Assembly (NCBI GenBank): GCA_017513085.1
Contig: JAFWDK010000015.1
Location: 142,951 to 206,950 of the forward strand
DNA length: 64,000 nt
Source: Clostridiales bacterium
GTDB taxonomy: Bacteria; Bacillota; Clostridia; Saccharofermentanales; Saccharofermentanaceae
Direction of reading: 5' to 3'
In this document: piece by piece, positions 54,765-61,202 of the stretch
Position numbering within the stretch: position 1 is the stretch's first letter
How the letters are laid out: every line of letters starts with the position of its first letter
Notes under the pieces: generated by a model
The model's database searches: none
What the model was told of the DNA's origin: nothing
Seen by the model: only the letters and a program-made list of their open reading frames with translations
Translations under genes and position numbers: made by a program

Positions 54765-55127
54765 ATGGGAAAGTATTTCGGGAACACCAAGAAGCAGAAG
54801 CGGCCCGTGAAGAAGAGAAAGAACGAGAACAACCGGCACAGAAAGGTCATCGTGAACTTTCGGGTCAGCCCATGTGAGAAGGCGTTGATCGATGCCCGCA
54901 TAGCTCAATCCGGACTGATGCGATCGACATATTTCATCGAGAGCTGTCTCTACCAGAAGGTTCTTGTAAAAGGAAACATCCGCTCCTTCTCGGCTATCAG
55001 AGTGACACTTCAGGAGTTATCCGAAAAGATCGATCGGAATCCCGATCTGACACAACTGGATCCGGTCGACGCGGAGCGGATCAGGATCATCCTCCAGATG
55101 ATCGATTACCTATTCGAAGGGAGGTGA
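54765..55127 (+). CDS. MobC-like mobilization accessory protein
   Basis: This 120-residue protein has a very basic start (about 14 Lys/Arg in the first 28), then VIVNFRVSPCEKALIDARIAQSG, which resembles a ribbon-helix-helix, followed by the MobC-type segment STYFIESCLY. Such proteins bind oriT and help the relaxase. The start ATG lies 2 bases after the integrase stop behind AGGAGG. It lies upstream of the oriT and relaxase. The assignment is by family pattern and position. Confidence 0.75.
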   Translation: MGKYFGNTKKQKRPVKKRKNENNRHRKVIVNFRVSPCEKALIDARIAQSGLMRSTYFIESCLYQKVLVKGNIRSFSAIRVTLQELSEKIDRNPDLTQLDPVDAERIRIILQMIDYLFEGR

Positions 55128-55131
55128 GAAC

Positions 55132-55425
55132 ATGACACAGAGATCGTATGAAGACCGTATTGCGGAGATTCAAAAGAAGCAGGAACAGCTCGAAGCGCAG
55201 AAGCGGGCGCTTCAGAAAAAGCAGTCCGAAGAGGATCGCAAGAAGCGCACCAGACGGCTGATCGAACTTGGCGGAATCGTAGAGTCGGTGCTCGGAAGAC
55301 CGACCACCGACGAAGATAAAATCCGACTTCTGAATTTTCTAAACCGTCAGGAGAAGAACGGATGCTTCTTCACCAAAGCGATGAACGAACAGATCCCCGG
55401 AGGTGAGAAAAGTGTTGAAGGTTAA
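55132..55425 (+). CDS. DUF3847-family coiled-coil protein
   Basis: A 97-residue protein. The first 45 residues form a coiled coil (EDRIAEIQKKQEQLEAQKRA and on, alternating Lys, Glu and Gln). A short helical tail follows (RLIELGGIVESVL and LLNFLNRQEKNG), a form known from the DUF3847 proteins of clostridial conjugative and mobilizable elements. It may be a relaxosome accessory. oriT begins 18 bases after its stop. Confidence 0.75.
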   Translation: MTQRSYEDRIAEIQKKQEQLEAQKRALQKKQSEEDRKKRTRRLIELGGIVESVLGRPTTDEDKIRLLNFLNRQEKNGCFFTKAMNEQIPGGEKSVEG

Positions 55426-55442
55426 GAGAACCCTACCCCATT

Positions 55443-55488
55443 CCCTTAACTTGTTAAGGGCGCACTTATATGTGGGCGGAGCCCACAT
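55443..55488 (-). other. oriT: MobQ/RSF1010-type origin of transfer (oriT)
   Basis: On the minus strand, the 8-bp inverted repeat ATGTGGGC/GCCCACAT (55488-55470) is followed by TAAGTGCGCCCTT (55468-55456). This is the conserved nick region of RSF1010-type oriT, in which an inverted repeat precedes TAAGTGCG/CCCT. By analogy the nick would fall between 55461 and 55460. A second inverted repeat, CCCTTAAC/GTTAAGGG (55443-55460), overlaps the 3' side. The relaxase gene lies 170 bases away. The match is by eye but is long and correctly ordered. Confidence 0.85.
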
Positions 55489-55525
55489 CCAAGCGCGCTC
55501 TCCGAGGGGACTTATGCAGCCGGCA

Positions 55526-55612
55526 CCAAAGGACTTTGTCCTTGTGGAATCCTACAAGGAAGCTTCGCTCCTTGACCTGGACCAAGTTTCACTTGGATGG
55601 AGTCCTGCGGAC
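55526..55612. repeat. Array of four small triloop hairpins between oriT and the relaxase gene
   Basis: Four stems with three-base loops follow one another: AAGGAC-ttt-GTCCTT (55529-55543), CAAGGAAGC-ttc-GCTCCTTG with one bulge (55555-55574), CCAAGT-ttc-ACTTGG (55582-55596) and GTCC-tgc-GGAC (55602-55612). No convincing protein is coded through this 235-base gap between 55426 and 55659. The array may fold in the single-stranded transfer DNA or in the relaxase leader RNA. Confidence 0.65.
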
Positions 55613-55659
55613 GGCGCTTTATCTCGCAACAGCACATCACAAGAAAGGAGGCATGCTTT

Positions 55660-57162
55660 ATGTCAATATACCATTGCTCGATAAAGATCATCAGCCGTGC
55701 GGGTGGCCGATCCGCTGTGGCTTCTGCGGCATACAGATCCGGCGAGAAACTGTATAACGGCGAGACCGGCATGACGCACGACTTTACCCGTAAGGGCGGA
55801 GTCATTATGAGTGAGATCCTTCTTCCGGAAAATGCACCGGAGCGGTTTTCGAACCGTGAGGTTCTGTGGAATGAAGTCCAGCAGATCGAAAAGAGATCGG
55901 ATGCACAATTCGCACGTGAGATCGAAGTCGCTCTTCCATCTGAAATGGCAAGAGAGGATCAGATCGAATGTGTCCGGAGTTATATCCGGGACAACTTTGT
56001 TTCCGATGGCATGATCGCTGACTGGGCACTTCATGACAAGGGAGAAGGAAATCCTCATGCACACATCCTGCTGACTCTCCGAGGACTCGACGAACATGAG
56101 AAGTGGCTTCAGAAACAGAAGACGGTTTTTGCTAACAGTAGAGATGAAAAAGGACGACCGGTATATGATCCTTCTCTTCCGTCCTATGATCCGAAAAACA
56201 AAGAAAAGACTTCGAAGTATCGGATACCGCAACTGGACAAAGACGGGAAACAAAAAGTCCGTATCCGTGAAGGAAAAGGAACTGAATACCTGTGGGAAAA
56301 GATTTCAATTCCCGCGAATGACTGGAATGAACACACAAAGGCAGAACAGTGGAGAGCATCCTGGGCAGAACACTGCAACCGATATCTCAACCCGGAACAG
56401 ATGATAGATCACAGAAGTTATGAAAGACAGGGAATAGAAAAGGAACCCACTATCCACGAGGGAGTCGTGGCAAGACAGATGGAAAAAGAAGGAAAGAACG
56501 CAGAAAGGTGTCAGATCAACCGTGAGATCCGGGAACGGAATTCGATACGGGAACAGATAAGAAAGATAGCATCGGAGATCACGAAACTGGTCGCCGAGAA
56601 AGTGAGGAACATATATGAACGATATAAGGAATTTAGAAGAACTATTGGAGATCCTGAAGGCTCAGGAAGAGATGCAGGAGATCCTGGAAAAGCAGCAGGC
56701 GGAAATCGAGGAACTCTATCAGATAAAGAATTCCTTGGAAGAGCAGCTGGAAGAATCTCTGCAATTAAACGAGCAGCTTACGAAGCAGAACAGGAAATTG
56801 CAGGAACAGATACACGAATTGCAAAACTAAGAGAAGCGATACACAAAAAGGAGGTAAAGATCCATGAACGATTCAGAAAACTTCAAGACAGAAGATCTTC
56901 TCGACATGATGGAGAAGATGCAGGACCAACTGGGAGCACAGATACAGAAATACTCCGATGCACTCGAGACGATATCGAGTCTTTCCTCGGAGAACTTGAA
57001 GCTCAGGAACGAGCTTCAGAAGAAAAGCGATACCATAGTCTCTTTGAACGGAAAGATCGAGACGCTGAGCAAGAGCGATCTCAATCTGAAGAAGAGCAAG
57101 GAGATACTCGAAGCAGGGATGAAAGCCAAGAGCGAAGCCGAGGATATGAGATCAGCTTGTGA
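55660..57162 (+). CDS. mobA: MobA/MobL-family (MobQ) relaxase
   Basis: The protein has 500 residues from ATG at 55660 behind AAAGGAGG. The relaxase domain (about 1-270) opens SIYHCSIKIISRAGGRSAVA and has the metal-binding histidines in GEGNPHAHILLTLRGL (about residues 132-147); the nucleophilic Tyr is likely near the N-terminus (Tyr4 or Tyr25). The C-terminal half is long, charged and helical, as in related relaxases. From 56615 on, the same DNA also codes for two other proteins in a second frame. It nicks oriT and leads the strand to the recipient. Confidence 0.93.
   Translation: MSIYHCSIKIISRAGGRSAVASAAYRSGEKLYNGETGMTHDFTRKGGVIMSEILLPENAPERFSNREVLWNEVQQIEKRSDAQFAREIEVALPSEMAREDQIECVRSYIRDNFVSDGMIADWALHDKGEGNPHAHILLTLRGLDEHEKWLQKQKTVFANSRDEKGRPVYDPSLPSYDPKNKEKTSKYRIPQLDKDGKQKVRIREGKGTEYLWEKISIPANDWNEHTKAEQWRASWAEHCNRYLNPEQMIDHRSYERQGIEKEPTIHEGVVARQMEKEGKNAERCQINREIRERNSIREQIRKIASEITKLVAEKVRNIYERYKEFRRTIGDPEGSGRDAGDPGKAAGGNRGTLSDKEFLGRAAGRISAIKRAAYEAEQEIAGTDTRIAKLREAIHKKEVKIHERFRKLQDRRSSRHDGEDAGPTGSTDTEILRCTRDDIESFLGELEAQERASEEKRYHSLFERKDRDAEQERSQSEEEQGDTRSRDESQERSRGYEISL
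56615..56830 (+). CDS. Small coiled-coil protein inside the relaxase gene (other frame)
   Basis: A 71-residue, almost fully coiled-coil protein, rich in Leu, Glu and Gln (LEELLEILKAQEEMQEILEK). It lies wholly within the relaxase gene in the next frame, with GTGAGGAAC before its ATG as a modest ribosome site. The regular heptads favour real coding, although coiled-coil-like sequence can arise opposite charged repeats. It is in the same frame as the DUF6040-like gene that follows 33 bases later. The function may be relaxosome-related. Confidence 0.55.
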   Translation: MNDIRNLEELLEILKAQEEMQEILEKQQAEIEELYQIKNSLEEQLEESLQLNEQLTKQNRKLQEQIHELQN

Positions 57163-57889
57163 GGAAGAGAGAAAAACTCTTAATGAGAAAAAGTCAGAAC
57201 TGGATGCTCGGGAGAGGAAAGTAAGCAGTTGTGAAGCGAACCTCTCCCGAGAGATCACTACAAAAGCTGAAGAAATCACAAAAGAAAAGAGAGAGAGCCT
57301 CGAACAAGAGTATAAGAAACGTAGAAATGAGATGGAAAGCAGTTACGAAAAAAGAGAATCTCTTCTTTCCAACCAATATAAGAAAATGACCGTAGCACAC
57401 AAGGCCGAATTCACGGCCTTGCTACTCTACGGTCTGATATCCACAGTGATGCAGGTCCTGACTACACCAATAATAGTCGAAGAGTTTATTTCTTTCTTCC
57501 GCGGCTTGTGGAATGGAGTGACAGGTTATTTCCACCTTGCGAATAACGCAGGGAAGGGTATGGCCAGTATTGCAGACTATATCTCCAATCCTTCCGCTTC
57601 CACGATTCTACACGGACTCCTGTATATAGTCGTGACCGGAACGATAATCGGAGTAGCCGGACTCGGAATACTCTACATTGGTTTCGCATATTGGGACTAT
57701 TTGCATGAAAGTCTATGGGACAGATATACGGTGATTGCCATTGTTGTGATTCTTGCCGTTACGCTCTTTCTTTCGGAAGAGTTCTCAAGCATGCTACCAC
57801 TAAATCTACTTCTGATTCAGATACTGGTGTTCCTTGTATATTCAGGAGTAAGAGCGTGGATACATCACAAGAAAGAGACTGAGAACTAA
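56864..57889 (+). CDS. DUF6040-like coiled-coil membrane protein
   Basis: This 341-residue protein starts at ATG 56864 behind AAAGGAGG, 300 bases before the relaxase frame ends. Residues 1-185 are a long cytoplasmic coiled coil. Residues 190-335 have about four membrane segments (FTALLLYGLISTVMQVL, ILHGLLYIVVTGTIIGVAG, YTVIAIVVILAVTLFL, LNLLLIQILVFLVYSGV). The plan matches the DUF6040 proteins found next to relaxases in clostridial elements, by my recollection. It may tether the relaxosome to a membrane channel. The role is inferred. Confidence 0.8.
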   Translation: MNDSENFKTEDLLDMMEKMQDQLGAQIQKYSDALETISSLSSENLKLRNELQKKSDTIVSLNGKIETLSKSDLNLKKSKEILEAGMKAKSEAEDMRSACEEERKTLNEKKSELDARERKVSSCEANLSREITTKAEEITKEKRESLEQEYKKRRNEMESSYEKRESLLSNQYKKMTVAHKAEFTALLLYGLISTVMQVLTTPIIVEEFISFFRGLWNGVTGYFHLANNAGKGMASIADYISNPSASTILHGLLYIVVTGTIIGVAGLGILYIGFAYWDYLHESLWDRYTVIAIVVILAVTLFLSEEFSSMLPLNLLLIQILVFLVYSGVRAWIHHKKETEN

Positions 57890-57929
57890 TTACAGAAAAA
57901 TCATTTCAGTTATGATTCTAGAAACTCTC

Positions 57930-57958
57930 TTGACAAGTAATTAAGAGATGTTTTTTAT
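57930..57958 (+). promoter_or_regulatory. Promoter of the agr-type regulator-kinase genes
   Basis: A perfect -35 TTGACA (57930-57935), a 17-base spacer and TTTTAT (or TTTATA at 18). It separates the mob operon from the quorum-sensing cargo and lies about 30 bases before the regulator start. Confidence 0.6.
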
Positions 57959-57989
57959 AGAATATGACGATGGTTTTATGGGGGTAGAC

Positions 57990-58718
57990 ATGTTTCGAAT
58001 AGCGCTTTGTGATGACAACCGGTCTTTTTTGGAATATGAAAGTGTAGTAATTTACGACCATTTGACTAAGAAAGATGTGCTTAGTCAATGTGATACTTTT
58101 ATATCTGGGGAGGAACTTCTGGCAAAGGGCATACTTATCAAGAATTATGATTTGTTCATTTTGGACTATGATATGGATGGACTTACCGGATTTGAAACCG
58201 CACGGAAAATATACGATATATTTCCTGAAGCAAAAATAGCTTTTGCAACCAATTACTATGACTTTACCCGAGAAGGTTATAGGTATAACGCAGTACGATA
58301 TCTTGTTAAGCAGGAGAAAACATTTGCATCTGAACTAAAAGAGTGCGTGGATCTTCTTTTTGAAAAGGAGCCTAAGAAGACAATCGTTATTGAATTACGC
58401 GATGGAAATAAAGAACTTAATATCGATGAAATAATGTATATTAGAAGTGATAAGCATTATATCAGGTTTTTCATCAAAGACAGGGATTCGACATATTTTG
58501 AGCGGCGATGCAGCCTCGATGACATCCAAGCAGAATTACCTCAATACTTCGTCAGAATTCATCAACGGTTCATAATCAATCTTAAGTACGTAGATAACAT
58601 TCAGCGATATGAGTTAACAATACCGAAGAGTGATGGCAAACCGTTAAAGTTTCCGATTTCGAGAAATAGATACGATGATGTTAATGAGAAGTATTGTTTG
58701 ATGAAGGGAAAGTTCTAA
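57990..58718 (+). CDS. AgrA-like LytTR response regulator
   Basis: A 242-residue protein from ATG at 57990 (GGGGG five bases upstream); in-frame ATGs from 57948 would overlap the promoter. The receiver domain has CDDN near residue 8 and phospho-acceptor Asp59 in LFILDYDMDG. A LytTR DNA-binding domain (about 135-240) includes IDEIMYIRSDKHYIRFF and YFVRIHQRFIINLKYV. It should be activated by the kinase encoded next and drive the agrBD promoter. A candidate pair of binding repeats lies at 60090-60119. The stop is directly followed by the kinase start. Confidence 0.9.
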   Translation: MFRIALCDDNRSFLEYESVVIYDHLTKKDVLSQCDTFISGEELLAKGILIKNYDLFILDYDMDGLTGFETARKIYDIFPEAKIAFATNYYDFTREGYRYNAVRYLVKQEKTFASELKECVDLLFEKEPKKTIVIELRDGNKELNIDEIMYIRSDKHYIRFFIKDRDSTYFERRCSLDDIQAELPQYFVRIHQRFIINLKYVDNIQRYELTIPKSDGKPLKFPISRNRYDDVNEKYCLMKGKF

Positions 58719-60008
58719 ATGATCTACAGCATTATAAATACAGTTGGATATGTTATTTTGGCTCAAATATTCTGCTCGGCCTTTATTGAGAGAGAAGAGA
58801 TGTCTGCATTCTTTAGTGGGATGACTACGATTCTCTGGATAATGCTGGGATCTGCTGTTTCTATTCTTTTGGAAGAAGTGCTGGTTATTCGAATCATTTT
58901 AGCTATTATGCTTAACATTCTGTTCTTTTTGATTCTCTATAAAAAGAACAGATTAGTGAAGACCATAGCTGTTGCAATATTATTCTATGTGACGGGATTG
59001 TCCTGCGAGATTCTTGTGGTTGCTATTCATAAGTATTTTGATCCTGAATTAAAGATTGAAAAACTGATGGATAGCAAAATATACGTGTACATGGGTGTTG
59101 TAAGCCAGTTTATGGAACTTATCGTTGTTTTTATCATTCGGAAAATCTTCCGAAAAGTGAGAACTGCCAAAATAGAATCGAAATTATGGATGATCTATAC
59201 TATTTTCCCTTTGTATTCTGTAAGCTTAGTTGTCCTGTTAGGGTATAGCTTCGATGGCCCTATCAGTTTTTCTCAAGCCAATGCGTTTACATATATAGCG
59301 AGTTCACTTTTGCTGATAAACCTGTTCATATATTGGTTTATACAGCAAGAATCAAGACGAGCTCTTGATGCGCAGAAAAATGATATTGAAATAGCTCATG
59401 CTGAGGGTATTGTTCAGTTATACGACCAAATAACTAAAGAACGCGATGTTCTGGGGAAACGGGAACATGAATTTAAGAATACAATTTCTGCGCTTCAGGG
59501 GCTATATGCAAATAAGCAATATGACAAAATGGGGGAGATTCTCGGTGTTCAGAATACCGAACTGATCAACAATACCAATGTGTTTGAAACAGGAAACCGG
59601 CTGATAAACACGATTCTTAATACGAAATATGTTGAGGCAAGGGAAAAAGACATCACTTTTAGGTTTGTTATTAATGATCTCTCAAAGTTGATAATCGCAG
59701 ATCGAGATTGTATAGTGATTCTTTCTAATATGATCAACAATGCTATCGAAGCCGCTGAGAAATGCCCTGAGGGAAAAAGAATCATATTCGTCAAAGCAGT
59801 AATTGAGGGCGGTAAGTTTATCTTTGCTTGTCGGAATTCGTACATAAATGACCTCGATCCGGAAATGAGAAGTAAAAAGAAAGATGTAGTGTCTCATGGG
59901 TATGGGATAGAGAACATAAAAGAAGCAGTAAATCGTAATAAAGGAAGTTGTATCTTTAGTAAAGAGGGACAGGAATTTGTTGCAGTAGTTATTCTTCCGA
60001 TAGGATAA
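58719..60008 (+). CDS. AgrC-like sensor histidine kinase
   Basis: This 429-residue kinase has six to seven membrane segments in residues 1-210 and no large outer domain, the AgrC layout for peptide sensing. A coiled linker leads to His250 in KREHEFKNTISALQGL, the phospho-acceptor of the GHKL-type group. A HATPase domain follows with N-box NMINNAIEAAEKCP and the G-box HGYGIENIKEAV. It should detect the cyclic peptide made from the small gene at 60766 and phosphorylate the LytTR regulator. The start follows the regulator stop with no gap (TAAATG). Confidence 0.9.
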   Translation: MIYSIINTVGYVILAQIFCSAFIEREEMSAFFSGMTTILWIMLGSAVSILLEEVLVIRIILAIMLNILFFLILYKKNRLVKTIAVAILFYVTGLSCEILVVAIHKYFDPELKIEKLMDSKIYVYMGVVSQFMELIVVFIIRKIFRKVRTAKIESKLWMIYTIFPLYSVSLVVLLGYSFDGPISFSQANAFTYIASSLLLINLFIYWFIQQESRRALDAQKNDIEIAHAEGIVQLYDQITKERDVLGKREHEFKNTISALQGLYANKQYDKMGEILGVQNTELINNTNVFETGNRLINTILNTKYVEAREKDITFRFVINDLSKLIIADRDCIVILSNMINNAIEAAEKCPEGKRIIFVKAVIEGGKFIFACRNSYINDLDPEMRSKKKDVVSHGYGIENIKEAVNRNKGSCIFSKEGQEFVAVVILPIG

Positions 60009-60089
60009 CTACAGGCAGTAACTAGTCTCTCTAGAAATGAATATAAAACAAGTATAATTCCGGCTAAACCATCCCGGATTAGTGCAGTT

Positions 60090-60161
60090 CTTGCCAAATT
60101 TTGACCATACTTGCCAAATGCTGTTTTTTCTATTCTATTCGTCAAAATCATGTGCTATACA
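60090..60161 (+). promoter_or_regulatory. Candidate LytTR operator and agrBD promoter
   Basis: Two direct repeats CTTGCCAAAT lie at 60090-60099 and 60110-60119, 20 bases apart (two helix turns). Fourteen bases downstream is a weak -35 (TTCTAT at 60133-60138), and an extended -10 TGCTATACA ends at 60161. Paired direct repeats just upstream of a poor -35 are the usual form of LytTR-activated promoters such as agr P2. agrB starts 31 bases later. The binding is inferred. Confidence 0.6.
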
Positions 60162-60191
60162 GTACTTAGATTTAGATGAAAGGAGAAGCAA

Positions 60192-60827
60192 ATGGAGCAG
60201 GTTGCGACGAAAATAGTGATTAAGATGGTGTCAGCTGATTTAATATCAGAAGAAGAATCTGATCTTTATAACTATGGTGTTCAGGTTATACTCGAAAAGG
60301 TCATTTCCTATGCCATCTTTTTTGTGTTGGCTATGATTATGCATAAGCTCTTGGAAATCTTACTATTCTTCGTTTCCTTCTCAATTCTCAGGAAGTATAG
60401 TGGCGGTATCCATTGCAAGACCTTTAAGTCTTGTTTGATTATTTCTGCCCTTGTGTCTTTTTCTGGTATGATGCTTCTGCCGATTGTTGAACATAACATA
60501 TTATTATATCAAGGGGGGGTTGTGATGTCAATAGTTGTTTTGATTATTCTTGGCTCTATCAACAACCCCAATATAGATTGGAGCGATTGCGAGTATAAAA
60601 GTGCAAGACGGTTGTCCAGAACGATAACAGTTTTCGAAACATCTGTTTTGCTCTTGTTGGCAGCCTTGCATACCTCGATCAAAATTCGGTTCTTTATCAG
60701 CTACGGAATTGTAGTTTGTGCAATTTCAATGCTGTTAGAAATACGAAAGAGGGGAGGTATAGCATATGAAGAATGCAGAGAGACAGATCTTGAAGGCGGT
60801 GAAAGCAGCTGCAAAGAAGCAGACTGA
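60192..60827 (+). CDS. AgrB-like peptide-processing membrane protease
   Basis: A 211-residue membrane protein with about five to six hydrophobic segments. The catalytic pair is His74 and Cys81 in RKYSGGIHCKTFKSC; the spacing of seven equals that of His77/Cys84 in Staphylococcus AgrB. It cuts the AgrD-like precursor and forms its thiolactone ring. The ATG is preceded by AAAGGAGAAG. Its last 62 bases overlap the start of the peptide gene in another frame. The length is that of the AgrB family. Confidence 0.92.
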   Translation: MEQVATKIVIKMVSADLISEEESDLYNYGVQVILEKVISYAIFFVLAMIMHKLLEILLFFVSFSILRKYSGGIHCKTFKSCLIISALVSFSGMMLLPIVEHNILLYQGGVVMSIVVLIILGSINNPNIDWSDCEYKSARRLSRTITVFETSVLLLLAALHTSIKIRFFISYGIVVCAISMLLEIRKRGGIAYEECRETDLEGGESSCKEAD

Positions 60828-60885
60828 TCCGAAGATTCCGGGATGTTTGATTCTTTATCACCAGCCGAAGAGACCGAAGAAGTAA
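60766..60885 (+). CDS. AgrD-like cyclic peptide precursor
   Basis: This 39-residue peptide gene starts at ATG 60766 behind GGGGAGG. The N-terminal half (MKNAERQILKAVKAAAKK) can form an amphipathic helix. The centre IPGCLILY carries the single Cys27, and the tail HQPKRPKK is charged and has the Q-P-K-x-P pattern that often follows the ring in clostridial AgrD proteins. The mature signal is predicted to end with a five-residue thiolactone ring, Cys27 to Tyr31. It overlaps the agrB end by 62 bases. Confidence 0.88.
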   Translation: MKNAERQILKAVKAAAKKQTDPKIPGCLILYHQPKRPKK

Positions 60886-60918
60886 GTTGATATTAATCAG
60901 AGAATAAACGAATTCGAC

Positions 60919-60993
60919 ATACCAAACTGCTGACAGAAGAAGAGTAGTTACGGAATGATATTCAACAAATCTATTTGTCAGCGTTTGGTGTAT
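60919..60993. repeat. Long imperfect inverted repeat between agrD and the metzincin gene
   Basis: ATACCAAACTGCTGACA (60919-60935) is mirrored by TGTCAGCGTTTGGTGTAT (60976-60993), with few mismatches, and the match extends a little outwards (TCGAC / GTATCGA). The 40-base loop has no gene. No T-run follows. It may be an RNA structure, a regulator site or the scar of a small mobile unit. Apart from this and the hairpin at 61145-61169, I see nothing else in the 317-base gap 60886-61202. Confidence 0.55.
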
Positions 60994-61144
60994 CGATGGG
61001 ACTGGAACTGTATTTGAAATAGCCGTTAATTCTAATAAGGATATATTGGAGAATTGAAGAAGAAAGTATATCTATAGTTGCGAACTGCTATATAACCGAT
61101 GATTCGTACATTTAGTTGAATAGAGTATTACTTACTGGCGATAT

Positions 61145-61169
61145 TCTGATTGTACAAAGTACGATCAGA
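61145..61169. repeat. Hairpin in the metzincin leader
   Basis: TCTGATTGTAC and GTACGATCAGA pair around AAA, with one G-T mismatch (stable in RNA). It lies 33 bases before the metzincin start codon and could stabilise the leader RNA or serve as an operator. Confidence 0.5.
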
Positions 61170-61202
61170 AATTATTGCAAAAAGAAAAAGGAGTGTGATT
61201 AT

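Noticed and set aside
55489..55659. A protein coded across the gap between oriT and the relaxase gene.
   Set aside because: The open frames lack ribosome sites and the sequence is dominated by short inverted repeats.
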